DNA from: Gonocerus acuteangulatus
Lineage: Eukaryota > Arthropoda > Insecta > Hemiptera > Coreidae
Length of the DNA: 64,000 bases
Reading direction: 5' to 3'
Assembly: GCA_946811695.1 (NCBI GenBank)
Contig: OX328132.1
Location: 123,468,406 to 123,532,405 of the forward strand
This document shows, one piece after another, positions 22,346 through 33,728 of the stretch. Position 1 is the first letter of the stretch, and each line of letters opens with the position of its first letter. Under the pieces are notes generated by a model. That model worked only from the letters and a program-made list of their open reading frames with translations. It had not been told where the DNA came from and did no database searches. A program made the translations under genes and the position numbers.

Positions 22346-23326
22346 TTTTCTAACCGGTTTTGAGATACATAAGAATTTATCCTAAAATCCCCCCAAAATC
22401 AAGTTTATTCCATTTTCCTCCACAACCGATATAGATATGTCCTTGGAAAAAGATTACGAGTACCTGGAAGGCTAGTAAAGCAAAAACGCAAGCGTTACGA
22501 TTTGTTTCGCGCGAATTTCGCCCAAAAACACATGCTCATGCAGACGGATTCTGCTGTTAAGCGAACTAAAAAATGTGTTCAAATGCGTCATCTAGGTAAA
22601 AATAATAATTTTTGAGGTCAATGTGTGATTGGGGTTCATTATTGGCCACCTCCTAGGCCCAGTATTAGTTACCTGAATTAAGAAATTCAAAATAAATGTG
22701 TATTTTATTTATTTGCAGTTTTAGTAAGTTTTTTTATATTCGTGGAAGTAATTTTTTTTATTGTTTTAAGTAAATATTTACTTAATATTTATGTAAACAT
22801 TTATAAAAATAAATATTCCTCTTCAGCTTTTTGAATAAACTGAAGAAAAAAATATAATTTTCTTTTCACAGATCCATGTTTTTTTTTTTAAACTTTTGTT
22901 CTTAAATCATTCACATACTTCAATAACACAGGGTTGAGATACATGAATGGAAAGCTGGTTAAATGAGGAAGTTTTTCTGAAATCCGGTAATCTCAGATCC
23001 TGCCCATTGAGGAGTAACGCTGGAAAGAAATATCAAGAAAATGTCAGGAAATTTAGAATAGCTTTCTTTTGGTAAGATATACGTACTTACATTTATTCAT
23101 TTTTACGTTTACTCCCAACTAGTCTTATAGTAAATTTACTCAGCTTTTGATTGGTGTCACTTCCTTTCTAGTAGAACCACCCGGGCCGGAGCTACAACGA
23201 CTATTACTCTAAAAACCACGTTTGTCTCGATAAAACAATAAAACGACGTTTTCTCCCTTATGGGCGAGAATTCGGAAAATCGTCATAGAACATTTTTTAT
23301 ATATGACTAGACATTTACGGGACACC

Positions 23327-23333
<7 letters not shown>

Positions 23334-23391
<58 letters not shown>
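23334..23391. repeat. (AT)n microsatellite next to a CGGGACACCCTG end
   Basis: About 29 AT units. The preceding ACGGGACACCCTGTGTATAT resembles the TATACAGGGTGTCCCG termini common in insect Tc1/mariner-type elements, so the tract seems to have grown from the TA target. Confidence 0.85.
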
Positions 23392-23395
<4 letters not shown>

Positions 23396-23564
23396 AGAGG
23401 GTGAAACAAAATTCAGTCTTCCCACAAATTTTCTTTATTTTGCACTAGGCCTTTCAACACAAATGTGCCATCATCAGGTGCTAACAACAAATAAAAACAT
23501 GCATTAATATTGTTTGACTCCTTAATAACAATTAATATTGTTTGACTGTTGTTGGACAGTAATT

Positions 23565-23695
23565 AGTCTAATTAATAGTTAGAATTTATAAAGCAAACGG
23601 TGAAAGTATAGATTGGAACATAATGTTATAATTAATAGTTAGAATATATGAAGCCAACGGTAATAGTAAAAATTGGAACATAATGTTATAGATTA
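23565..23695. repeat. Two-copy 60 bp tandem repeat
   Basis: TTAATAGTTAGAATNTATNA, then ATTGGAACATAATGTTATA, occur twice at a spacing of about 60 bp. Confidence 0.7.
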
Positions 23696-23817
23696 CAGTT
23701 TTTTAGTAAATAATTAGAAATTCATAAACTAAGGTGTCTAAATGAAGTTTTTAAAATAATATAACTTTATATTGTATTATTACTATAGCTAAAATACCAT
23801 ATATGTGCATATATATC

Positions 23818-23869
<52 letters not shown>

Positions 23870-23875
23870 ATATAT

Positions 23876-24535
23876 AAGGGGTGGCTAAAAGTAAACAACA
23901 ATTTGATTAGATGTATTTTGTTATTAATACTACTCTAATCTTTGTGGAATAAACAATCATACAATTACATTTAGTACTACGTTGTTCAGTGCCTTGATAG
24001 AGTCGGCGGGGTTCGTACCTTCTTAAGAGCATATTCGCAACTGCACGCTTTTCCAGTATCATGCGGTAATTAAGGTGACAGCTGCGACTCAAAACATAAA
24101 TGAAGTTTATGGTGACCTGCTGACTGTAAACAAGCTGGGAAGTTGGTACAGGAGGTTTTCCGATGGTGATTTTGACCACACAGACAAGCCGAATCGTAGG
24201 AACTGCGTCATCTTATCGCGTTTCTATAACTTCTTATCCTTGATGCCATTTTGAAAGCTTGGAATGAGTGTACTTATAATTTGTTAACTCGTGAAACAAC
24301 TAATCTCACGAAAATTTGAAGAGACGTGAGATCTAGAGGCCACTATGTACGCAAAACATACAGTAACGGATATAACTCACTTGGTCTCTCTGACATCTGC
24401 TGGGAAAGCTCTATTACAAACAACCAAAAATTAGTTCTCATGTTTTACTAGACCTCTCTTGTTTTACTAGACCTACCCATAAATTAATTTTACTGCTAAA
24501 ATCAATTATAAAAACAACATGCAATAAATGACCAA
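23876..24535 (+). mobile_element. Decayed mariner-like transposon
   Basis: The left end AAGGGGTGGCTAAAAG and the right end TCGAGCCACCCAA read as imperfect inverted repeats (GGGTGGCT). Between them, at about 24058-24200, the plus strand reads TATQNINEVYGDLL, then WYRRFSDGDFDHTDKPNRRN. This corresponds to the second helix-turn-helix and the W..RF..GDF...D.PR block of mariner transposases. The catalytic domain is absent and the sequence downstream is non-coding, so this is a deleted relic of about 0.65 kb. Confidence 0.65.
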
Positions 24536-24765
24536 AGCAGTCGAGCCACCCAAATAAAAAAAATAAAATAAAAACATGCAATAAAACCACTGAGGAAAAC
24601 AAACGTTAAGAACTGTTCAAAGCAAAAAAAAAAAAAAAACCAAAAAAAAAAAAAACAACACTTTCGATGTTTAAAGCACTAATTTATGCGCCTAAGATCG
24701 TCACGTCGAAAATGTCGTTAGAACCGTTTCGTTAGAAACTTTATATATGTATATACATGTGTGTG

Positions 24766-24767
<2 letters not shown>

Positions 24768-24821
<54 letters not shown>
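24768..24821. repeat. (AT)n microsatellite
   Basis: About 27 AT units. Confidence 0.95.
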
Positions 24822-24822
<1 letters not shown>

Positions 24823-25244
24823 AATATATATATCAGGCGCTATTACTGAAACTGATTGCTCAGAGACTGGCATTTTAGTTTCTGAACCGTAACTGCAGGT
24901 CTAATTCAAGGAAGCTAAAAAAGTGGATGCTCAGGTAAGCATGAGCGTATATAGAAAACAATTTCCGGGAGGGGGGTCATACATCTATCAGACCTTTATA
25001 CAGAAGACACTAAAGACAGCAAGATAGGATTGTGCTATAGAGGGATGCAGCCCGGATGCGGAACTAGGAGAACAGCCTGGCAAACAGCCACATTAACCAA
25101 AATAGATTCTCTCCCGCAGCACATCTTTTAAAATCCTTTAGATTTCGAAGCCATTGTCCCTAATATTTTACTATACTGCCCCACGCCGATTTAAATGTCA
25201 TAATTAAAAAATATCGACTATTCAATGTATTTCCACACTTCACC

Positions 25245-25990
25245 AGGCTACTTCAAAGGGTTATTACATTCCTACTATTTACCGCCTGCCATGCCTCACC
25301 AAGCTACCACTCAGGATGCTTGCATTCTGCCTTTTAACTGCCTGCCATACCTCACCAAGCTACCACTCAGGATGCTTGCTTCTACCTATTTACTGCCTGC
25401 CATGCCTCACCAAGCTACCACTCAGGATGCTTGCTTCTACCTATTTACTGCCTGCCATGCCTCACCAAGCTACCACTCAGGATGCTTGCTTCTACCTATT
25501 TACTGCCTGCCATGCCTCACCAAGCTACCAATCAGGATGCTTGCTTCTACCTATTTACTGCCTGCAACACCTCACCAAGCTACCACTCAGGATGCTTGCA
25601 TTCTACCAATTTACTGCCTGCCATGCCTCACCAAGCTACCACTCAGGATGCTTGCATCTACCTATTTACTGCCTGCCATGCCTCACCAAGCTACCACTCA
25701 GGATGCTTGCTTCTACCTATTTACTGCCTGCCATACCTCACCAAGCTACCACTCAGGATGCTTGCTTCTACCTATTAACTGCCTGCCATGCCTCACCAAG
25801 CTACCACTCAGGATGCTTGCATTCTGCCTTTTAACTGCCTGCCATACCTCACCAAGCTACCACTCAGGATTCTACCTATTTACTGCCTGCCATGCCTCAC
25901 CAAGCTACCACTCAGGATGCTTGCTTCTACCTATTTACTGCCTGCCATGCCTCACCAAGCTACCACTCAGGATGCTTACATTCCTACTAC
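25245..25990. repeat. 55 bp tandem array, about 13 units
   Basis: The core unit CACCAAGCTACCACTCAGGA, then TGCTTGC, TCTACCTATTTACTGCCTGC, CATGCCT repeats with 55 bp spacing (one 56 bp step, and one shortened unit near 25865). The long plus-strand frames across it (one of 267 codons) are artefacts: 55 is 3n+1, so every frame reads the unit in all three phases. None has a start context or family signature. A related fragment (CACCAAGATAC) occurs at about 26175. Confidence 0.95.
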
Positions 25991-26039
25991 TCACCAAGAT
26001 ACATAGAATGAGCGAAGTAAAGGATTGAGTACCCTTTAT

Positions 26040-26577
26040 TACAATTATTCAGCCAATTTCTATTGAATTTAGCTACTTGTTTTTAACCCCGCTGATCTGT
26101 AGAACACAAACAAAGGGTGTAAGGACTATACTGTTTATCGCCCTGATCAAAAACAAATTCTAATCCTAATCGTCACCAAGATACTTACATACAGTCCTTA
26201 CATTCCTCCTAGATAGAGATTGTCGGTGTTTGGTCGTGAGGTTAATAATACTAGCATACACTCTTATATTTGCCAAAGTTTTTTTTAGGAAATATAGTAA
26301 GCTTTCGAATGGTTAGTTACCGCGAACCATAATTTACCAACCGTTTTCGAGATATATAAGAAAAAAAAATCTCAGTAATGCTCATGTCTGTTATTCAATT
26401 TTTTAAAAAGATTTCCTTGACTCCAAACGTAACCAAAATTTAAATGTATGTGAAAATGTTTCAACTGAATCTATCGTTTCTGAGTACCCATACCGAAAAT
26501 TAGCTTGGAAAACTAGTTTTATGTATGTGTTAACATACACGTAGGTAAATAATTTAGATATCACAGCATTTAAATTT
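26040..26577. other. No gene seen
   Basis: Mixed repeat remnants: GATTGTCGGTGTTTGGTCGT at 26218 resembles the end of the foldback at 19831, and GTAAGCTTTCGAATGGT near 26300 resembles part of the repeat at 380-900. Confidence 0.5.
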
Positions 26578-26919
26578 AAAAAAATCAGTCCCGTAGCAGG
26601 CCACAAGGGCCCAGAGGAGCAGATACTTGTAGAGGTATCTGATTCTTGACCATACGGCACACTAGGGAGATAGTGTGGTCAATACTATGCTCCGGCCGCC
26701 TGATTTTCCCCTTGGCTGCTTCGACTGCTAGAGTCATTAGCACCCAAGGTACCCATTATTAATTAAATTAATTAAAGGCTGGGTGAGCCTAGGGACGATC
26801 TGGGACCCCAAATCCAACCCTCGAACGGCAGCACTAGAAGAAAAAATCTTTAGTGCGCGCTCGGGTTTTGAACCTGGTTCATTAATCGAGTGCTCTACCA
26901 CTGAGCTAACCTCGCCCCC
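26578..26919 (-). mobile_element. SINE-B copy 1 (tRNA-derived)
   Basis: On the minus strand: an A box in GAGGTTAGCTCAGTGGTAGA, a B box in GGTTCAAAACCCGAGCG, then the body with CTAGGCTCACCCAG, AATGGGTACCTTGGGTGCTA and ATCAGGCGGCCGGAGCATAG, and the 3' end CGTATGGTCAAGAATCAGAT ... GGGACTGATTTTT. It is about 340 bp. Head similarity is to tRNAs with the TAGCTCAGTGGTAGAGC D-arm. Body and tail are shared with 36150-36500, 35695-36035 and part of 50305-50475. Confidence 0.85.
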
Positions 26920-26924
26920 ATTTA

Positions 26925-27800
26925 AATTTAACATCCTGTTTATTTAATAAATGTTGGTCATTTTTAGTCTATTAATGCTAGGCGTATTTTAAAAGTAACA
27001 AAGGATTTTTATTACTGTATATAGTAATATTTCATGTAAGACTGAATTATATAACAATAAGAAGTCAATGGCTGTGATCTTGGTGGTAAGAGAAAAAACG
27101 TCAGTTTTTAGAGAAACAGCTAAATAAACATAGAAAAATGCAGAATTACGAAAAATAATAATTAAACCAATAAAAACAATATTTTAAATCGGGAATAAAC
27201 ATCGCTTATAAAAATATATTTTGTTAAAAAAAATAAGTAAGACGGCATTATAAAAAGTTGAGTGAACAATAGTTTTTCATAGGATAAGAGTATGGACAGA
27301 TTATCAAAACAAGAAGGTGAAACTGACAAGTACAGATGAACAGAGAAAATTGATATTTTTTAATCTTCAATAATAACAAAAATGCTACATACCAATGAAT
27401 GCCTGAAGGCAGAAAATACCAAAGCTAGTAGTAAGTGGCTATGGTGAAAATATATAACAAGATGGATCTCCCAGGCTATATGTAACTAAGACGCCAAAGA
27501 GAGGTTAGAGAGTTCTTTGATATATCCATCAAAGAGGAATATGACCGGAAGAGTAGCAAAAACTGTTGCTACTACTAGACTACTGTTGCTGATGGAAGGA
27601 CATCCAGACGGAAATAGGACTTACTATGTAGGTGGTCGGGAATATAGATAGATATAGTCTAAAAATCTGGCATTCCTTGACTTCTGATCACTTCAACGGG
27701 TAAATATCTTCATCTCAGAATTACATAACGTTTCATAAGGCACTGTAACACTGAACATGGAATTCAAAAGAAGTGTTTCTACTTACGTAAATAAACAAAC
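26925..27800. other. No gene or repeat family recognised
   Basis: AT-rich sequence without family-like motifs in any frame. Confidence 0.5.
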
Positions 27801-28505
27801 GAAAGAGGAATCGTGAAGGAGTGAGACATGAAATGAGAGGCGCGAAGCTAGGCAGCCTTGGTTGTGAAGATGGGGAACAGGTTGGTTGTGGGGACGGCCA
27901 GGATCAAAACATTTCCTTAAAGGAAAAGCAACACATTTCTCCGGGAAATATGATTCTCAGAATTGCAAGGGGAAACACAGCACTTGTTAGCGCGTTTCCT
28001 CTCTTTCTTTTGGGAGGAAACCCCGCTTATACTTTCCCAATCTGAAAGCGCTGACGAGAAATGTAGATTGACAAAACGTTTCATGAAGCAACTTATGCCT
28101 ACATGACAGAATCTGGCTGCTACTGATGTCACGTTTAATATAGCTTATTCAATACATCGCTGGTGTAGTTTACATTGGGCGAGGTTGAGGAGCCCAATGA
28201 AACTTAATGAGGATGCTCGTGAGTCGGGAGGCGGTGTCCTGGATGCAAAGCAGCGCACACCTCAGCGGTCTCTTCGACTCACAATAAGTTCTCATGTTTA
28301 CACGGCGAGGGATCGGAATCCATTCTCGGTAAAACACATTGGCTTGTTGGACCGTTGCTCCAAGACTTCCTGCCCGGAACCCAGGGCTGCCAACGCCACA
28401 GCTCTTGAATACCTAGGCATCGCACGGCTTCCTAGCAGCTGCCGAATCAGAAGCTCCTTCTGGGTCGTCGACCTCATACTCCCGCTTTATTTATATAAAT
28501 AAAAC
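27800..28505. other. Less AT-rich stretch with uninformative frames
   Basis: GC content rises here and two plus-strand frames (27821-28045 and 28185-28502) open, but neither has a domain, a plausible codon pattern or splice support. The segment TTAGCGCGTTTCCTCTCTTT at about 27987 resembles the dispersed repeat end described in the findings, so this is probably old repeat DNA. Confidence 0.4.
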
Positions 28506-28674
28506 TTCAGGTACGTACAGGAATTCTTGACTGTTTTAAAAAGTAAATCAATTCATCAAGATATGGACGATGGGGGTTTGGCCGTGGATGAGAAATAATT
28601 AAACTGACCATAGGAGCTTGAATTACAGATACAACGAGCTATATGAGGAGAACCTCCTTCTCCCATCAGAAATT

Positions 28675-29400
28675 AAAATAAGTCTGACTCGCAGGACGTG
28701 CGTCATTTTAGCGTGTTTTCGTTCATAGCCTTAGCCTGGGCGTATATAGAAAATAATTTCGGGAGGGGCTGGGAAAATTTCAGGGGGGGGGGGCTGAGAC
28801 CATTTCCGGGGTATGGAATACTAAAAATTTAGAGCTTGGAATAGTTTTAGGCAATTAAAACGCTATTACACGTAAAATAAAATATTTTTTATGAACTAAG
28901 TGATCTTATTTAATTTATTTTTAAGGGTTTTACGACAAGTTTTTACCATCAAATCAAAATTTCGGGAGAAGCTGCAGCACCCTCAGCCCCCCCCCCCTTA
29001 TATACGCCCTTGATCCTTAGTGCCATTATTAAAGAAATAAAAGCATTTATTGATAGGTGATATCTACAACAGGAAACTGATAGAATCCTAAGCGGAAATT
29101 ACTCCATCCTCATTCTCAACACTAACCAATTATTTCTCATTTTCTTACCTAATTTTACTAAAATACTCTTTACTATTAAGTGCAATAACAAAAAACAATT
29201 AATTAAAAAGTGAGGTAAACTGAGAAAAAAACCCCGTTCAAATGAACAAAACTAACAATGTTTAGCCCCTTATTTCTCCGATTGACATCGACTACTTCAG
29301 GAGCATTTTTGTAGAGAATTTAGCAAGTTTTTGAATGGTCGCCTTCCACTTACCACGATTTCCCAACCGTTTTCGAGATATTTTAGAGATTATATCAAGA
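28675..29400. repeat. Dispersed repeat, copy 2, interrupted by a MITE
   Basis: It aligns with 380-900 in the same orientation. A 280 bp inverted-repeat element (28735-29014) splits it exactly within CATAGCCTTAG / CCTTAGTGCCATTA, with CCTTAG present on both sides. Confidence 0.75.
28735..29014. mobile_element. MITE family M6 copy 1, with 6 bp target duplication CCTTAG
   Basis: The ends are CCTGGGCGTATATAGAAAAT and, reversed, ATCAAGGGCGTATATAAGG, each followed inward by a G- or C-rich run and an AAATTTCGGG block. CCTTAG occurs at 28729-28734 and 29015-29020. The empty site is visible at about 430-437 in copy 1 of the host repeat (CCTTAGTGCC), which confirms the duplication. The core GAACTAAGTGATCTTATTTA is shared with 41865-42109 and, reversed, 51845-52060. 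No coding capacity; the superfamily is not assigned. Confidence 0.88.
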
Positions 29401-30090
29401 TCTGATGTCTGTTAATACATTTTTTTTTAATACATACTTCCTTTTAATAACTCCAAACGCAACCAAAATTTCAATATCTTAGATTATTTATTTATTTAAA
29501 TTTTAACGTCCATTATTATTATTCATATTCGAGAATCGCCTGTCACTACTACGAATCCACCTAAACAAGCCGATTTGAATGCTTGATAATATTAAAAATA
29601 CTCGTGTAACCTAAAAGTAGAAAAATTTAGGACTATTTTTAATCAAAAATCGTATATAATGAAACTACTGCTGTTATATCATATTGAAATATATGGGGTA
29701 TTATTACATATACTTAGATGTTCATCAAATGAGAAAACATTAGAATAAGATAATAATAATAGAGATGGTTATAAAAATTAAGAGAACAGTTTGAAGCCTT
29801 ATTTTTATAATATTACCTTCTAGTTAGAGGAACTCAAGGTAGGTATTGAGTCGTATAATGTTATAAAAGTCTGTTACTAGACACAGGACACTGTTCTGTT
29901 AATTTCTTCTTCAGTTAAATAAATGAGAATACTTCAGAGATGAGATTGAGTAATCACAAGAGCTATAAGAGTATTTGTATTTTTTGAATTAAAAAATCTA
30001 TATATCGTGTTAAAAGATCGATTCAGATTGCCCATCACTATACTGCGTGACAAAAGAATATTTTTAAACGATCTTGGCGTGGTAATAAAT
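29400..30090. other. No gene recognised
   Basis: AT-rich sequence without family-like motifs; an (AT)n tract starts at the right edge. Confidence 0.5.
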
Positions 30091-30094
30091 TACG

Positions 30095-30096
<2 letters not shown>

Positions 30097-30169
<73 letters not shown>

Positions 30170-30190
30170 GTATATGTATATGTATATGGG
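30097..30190. repeat. (AT)n(GTATAT)n microsatellite bordering the large inverted repeat
   Basis: AT units grade into TATATG/GTATAT units immediately before the left end of the 30190-32365 inverted repeat; a similar tract sits after the right end. Confidence 0.9.
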
Positions 30191-30801
30191 CCATTCCATG
30201 TCAATTCAACCAATGAAAGTACTGTTTACAACCTGACCCTCTTAGATTTTTTTGAAATTTTGAATCCTAATAGCCCTAACAACTCCTTGAATGGTACAAT
30301 TTTTTAAAAAAATTTATCTGTTTCCGTTTTTTTAGTATTCATTTTCAAAGTATTGAAAAACCGCCTTTTTTTGGTCAACTGGAAAATGTTAATTCCTTGG
30401 TAGATTGAGTTCTATTCTAGCTAGAACAGTCAGCACAGTCTCATTGTTTAGCTTATTAAATGGACTTTAATTTGATATACAACAAGCCCAACTTATTACA
30501 AATTTTACTTTTCAAAAAAATGTTCGTAAACTTGTACGTAACGGTTTTCGAAAAACTGTACTTTTAAAATTCTGAAAAAAATATATTTGAATCTTCACTT
30601 CATTGACTACATATGCTGTTAGTTTCATTATGGGATGGGAACGGGATCATTTTATAACATAATTTTGACTTTATAATTGACACTGCGTAGTTGGTAAAAA
30701 TATGGTGAGTGATGGATATTTGTATTGTAAATTCAGCAATAAGCATCCCTGATCAGAATTTGATTTTTTTCAGACAGAACTAAAATTAACTAGGAGATTT
30801 G

Positions 30802-30841
<40 letters not shown>

Positions 30842-31725
30842 TGGAACCCAGAAATTGTACCCTTTCATTCCTTTAACTAAGAAAAAAATTTAGACTCAAC
30901 TTTACTCGAACTTCATTAAAAGTGAAATTGAACTGGTAGGTAACTGATTTAGACACAGATACATTAGCCTTTAATGAAAAAATATGTGGTAATTTTATTG
31001 CCTGTGAATATGACGACCAGTGGTAGCTGGCATGTGTACTCAACAAAAATGAGGAGATGGATGAAATAAAATTTAATATCCAACATGTCTCAATTATTAA
31101 TAATTTCCTTTTTCATGTTTTGAAAATTTGTACAAAAATATTTTTGAAAAACTGTACTTTTAAAATTCTGAGTATATTTCAATCTTCAGTTCATTGACTA
31201 TTTATGCTGTTAGTTTCATTATGGGAACACTTTACAACATAATTTTAACAGATTTAGACTCTGATCCAGTAGCCTTCAATGAAAAAATATGTGGTGGTTT
31301 TATTGCCTGAGAAAATGACAACCAGTGGTAGCTGGCATGTGTACTCAACAAATTACACAGTTTAAATGTTATAAATGGTCTCCTCCCCCCCCATTGTGAT
31401 CCCCTAATAACACCAGCATCATTTGTAGTCTAAAATTATGTAAAACATTTTTTGAAAAATGAAATTTGTAATAATTGAGACATGTTGGATATTAAATATA
31501 TTTCATCCATCTCCTCATTTTTGTTGAGTACACATGCCAGCTACCACTGGTCGTCATATTCACAGGCAATAAAATTACCACATATTTTTTCATTAAAGGC
31601 TAATGTATCTGTGTCTAAATCAGTTACCTACCAGTTCAATTTCACTTTTAATGAAGTTCGAGTAAAGTTGAGTCTAAATTTTTTTCTTAGTTAAAGGAAT
31701 GAAAGGGTACAATTTCTGGGTTCCA

Positions 31726-31756
<31 letters not shown>

Positions 31757-32365
31757 CAAATCTCCCCTTTAATTTTAGTTCTGTCTGAAAAAAATCAAAT
31801 TCTGATCAGGGATGCTTATTGCTGAATTTACAATACAAATATCCATCACTCACCATATTTTTACCAACTACGCAGTGTCAATTATAAAGTCAAAATTATG
31901 TTATAAAATGATCCCGTTCCCATCCCATAATGAAACTAACAGCATATGTAGTCAATGAAGTGAAGATTCAAATATATTTTTTTCAGAATTTTAAAAGTAC
32001 AGTTTTTCGAAAACCGTTACGTACAAGTTTACGAACATTTTTTTGAAAAGTAAAATTTGTAATAAGTTGGGCTTGTTGTATATCAAATTAAAGTCCATTT
32101 AATAAGCTAAACAATGAGACTATGCTGACTGTTCTAGCTAGAATAGAACTCAATCTACCAAGGAATTAACATTTTCCAGTTGACCAAAAAAAGGCGGTTT
32201 TTCAATACTTTGAAAATGAATACTAAAAAAACGGAAACAGATAAAACATTTTAAAAAAATTATTTTTGGTTATTTTTTGTTAGAGTAACCAACCTACCAA
32301 ATTTGATTAAAATCCAAGAAGGTCGGGTTGTGACCCTTGTTGATTTGACATGGAATAACCCATAT
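30188..32365. repeat. Very large, nearly perfect inverted repeat (foldback), arms about 0.9 kb
   Basis: The left arm is about 30188-31125 and the right arm about 31435-32365 on the opposite strand. The outer ends read GGGCCATTCCATGTCAATTC and, reversed, GGGTTATTCCATGTCAAATC. Inside, hundreds of bases match with very few differences (for example TCAGCACAGTCTC against TCAGCATAGTCTC). The arms even share a poly(A)/poly(T) run (30800-30838 and 31728-31757). The outermost 100 bp are more diverged than the interior. The spacer of about 300 bp holds a shorter direct repeat of arm sequence (about 31138-31350). No reading frame of interest. It could be a foldback transposon; transcription across it would give a long hairpin RNA. 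Confidence 0.93.
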
Positions 32366-32382
32366 GTATATATATGTGTATA

Positions 32383-32392
<10 letters not shown>

Positions 32393-32445
<53 letters not shown>
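32393..32445. repeat. (GT)n(AT)n microsatellite at the right border of the inverted repeat
   Basis: TATGTGTGTGTG grades into AT units directly outside the arm end; it then abuts the repeat at 32446. Confidence 0.9.
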
Positions 32446-32447
<2 letters not shown>

Positions 32448-32658
32448 CTCTTAATGCGGCTTCTACTGGCAGTCTCTCATCCTTGCTAGTTAGTCACCCG
32501 TCCAACCAGCAAGGATGAGTGACTGCCAGACGAAGCCAGAGAGGAATCCTGCAAAATATTGCGAAGAAAGGAGGAGCAAGACCGCTGGAGAAAGATGCTG
32601 CATTACAACCGACACATGTAATTCCCAGCGAAGAAGTTTTAAAGAAAACACACACACT

Positions 32659-32716
<58 letters not shown>

Positions 32717-32840
32717 GTTTGTTTTAAGTTACTTCGCTGGGGTTGAAATGATTGATTTGTGAGACGGCTTCTCTCTCCAGCGGTGGTCTTCCTCTCCTTA
32801 CTGCAATATTTCGTCGGGTTCATCTCCGACTTCTTCAGGC
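32440..32840. repeat. Repeat carrying (CA)n(AT)n, copy 2
   Basis: It shares with 14766-15160 the blocks GCCAGAGAGGAATC, CCGCTGGAGAAAG, CCCAGCGAAGAAG and an internal (CA)n(AT)n tract (32651-32713). It contains a local inverted repeat, GGCAGTCTCTCATCCTTGCT and CAGCAAGGATGAGTGACTGCC (about 32468-32525), and a mirrored half after the AT tract (TTACTTCGCTGGGG, CTCTCTCCAGCGG). Confidence 0.75.
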
Positions 32841-32917
32841 TGCTATGTGTCGTCCTCGGTGGTTGTCAAGGGAATGGCAACCACCGTTGACGGTGGTTCC
32901 CTTGACAAAACGTTAAA

Positions 32918-32921
<4 letters not shown>

Positions 32922-32967
<46 letters not shown>

Positions 32968-33728
32968 CTGTTAACACGATAGCGGCCAGAGTTTTTGTTT
33001 TTTCGTCACGAAACTTGGTATATAGCATTCAATTAGCAAACGATTGAACGAGTTCGTTAACCACCAAAGTCGGTCCACCGGAAGGGGGGGGGGTTTACCC
33101 CGAACCCAAAACACTAATTTGACCATGTCAGCCGTAATATTTCTTATATTTCAACAAAACTTGGTATTCGTAGTGGTAATATAGAGAGAAAAGTGAGATA
33201 TACTTCGGGGAAAAGGGTTTACTTCGGACCCACAATACCAATTCGCCACTACCAGCCGTGATTTTTGGTATATTTCGACGAAACTCGGTATTCGTAGTGG
33301 TAATCCACAGGTAAATATGTGTTGTAAAAATAAACTAAATCGGTTCATTAGGAGGGGGGTTTACTCCGGACCCACAATACCAATTCGCCACTACCAGCCG
33401 TGATTTTTGGTATATTTCGACGAAACTCGGTATTCGTAGTGGTAATCTACAGGTAAATATGTGTTGTAAAAATAAACTAAATCGGTTCATTAGAAGGGGG
33501 GGTTTACTCCGGACCCAAATCCCTAATATACTCATACCGGTCGTAATTTCTGCTGTATTGAAACGAAACGCGGTATACGTCGTGGGTAACTCATGAGAAA
33601 GAAGTGTTGTAAAAATGAGCTGAATCGGTCAATCGGAAAGCGGGGGTTTACTTTGTAATATATTTCAATAGAAAAGCCCGCCAGACGTAGGTTCACAAAG
33701 CCGCCGCAAGGAGCGCTTTGTATCTAGA
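32922..33728. mobile_element. Helitron-like non-autonomous element with about five 142 bp repeats
   Basis: After an (AT)n(GT)n tract, the segment from about 32966 contains repeats spaced about 142 bp, each with GAAACTCGGTATTCGTAGTG-like, AAATCGGTTCATTAG-like and GGTTTACTCCGGACCC-like blocks. The right end reads CAAAGCCGCCGCAAGG, then AGCGCTTTG, TAT, CTAG. This is a short hairpin (CAAAGC/GCTTTG) followed by CTAG, the layout of a Helitron 3' terminus. The 5' end (TCTGTTAACACG) is compatible with the required TC. No Rep/helicase is present. The assignment is tentative. Confidence 0.5.

Noticed and set aside
25225..26028. 267-codon plus-strand reading frame
   Set aside because: It is a translation of the 55 bp tandem array; the unit length of 3n+1 makes every phase readable. 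No start context, domain or splice support.
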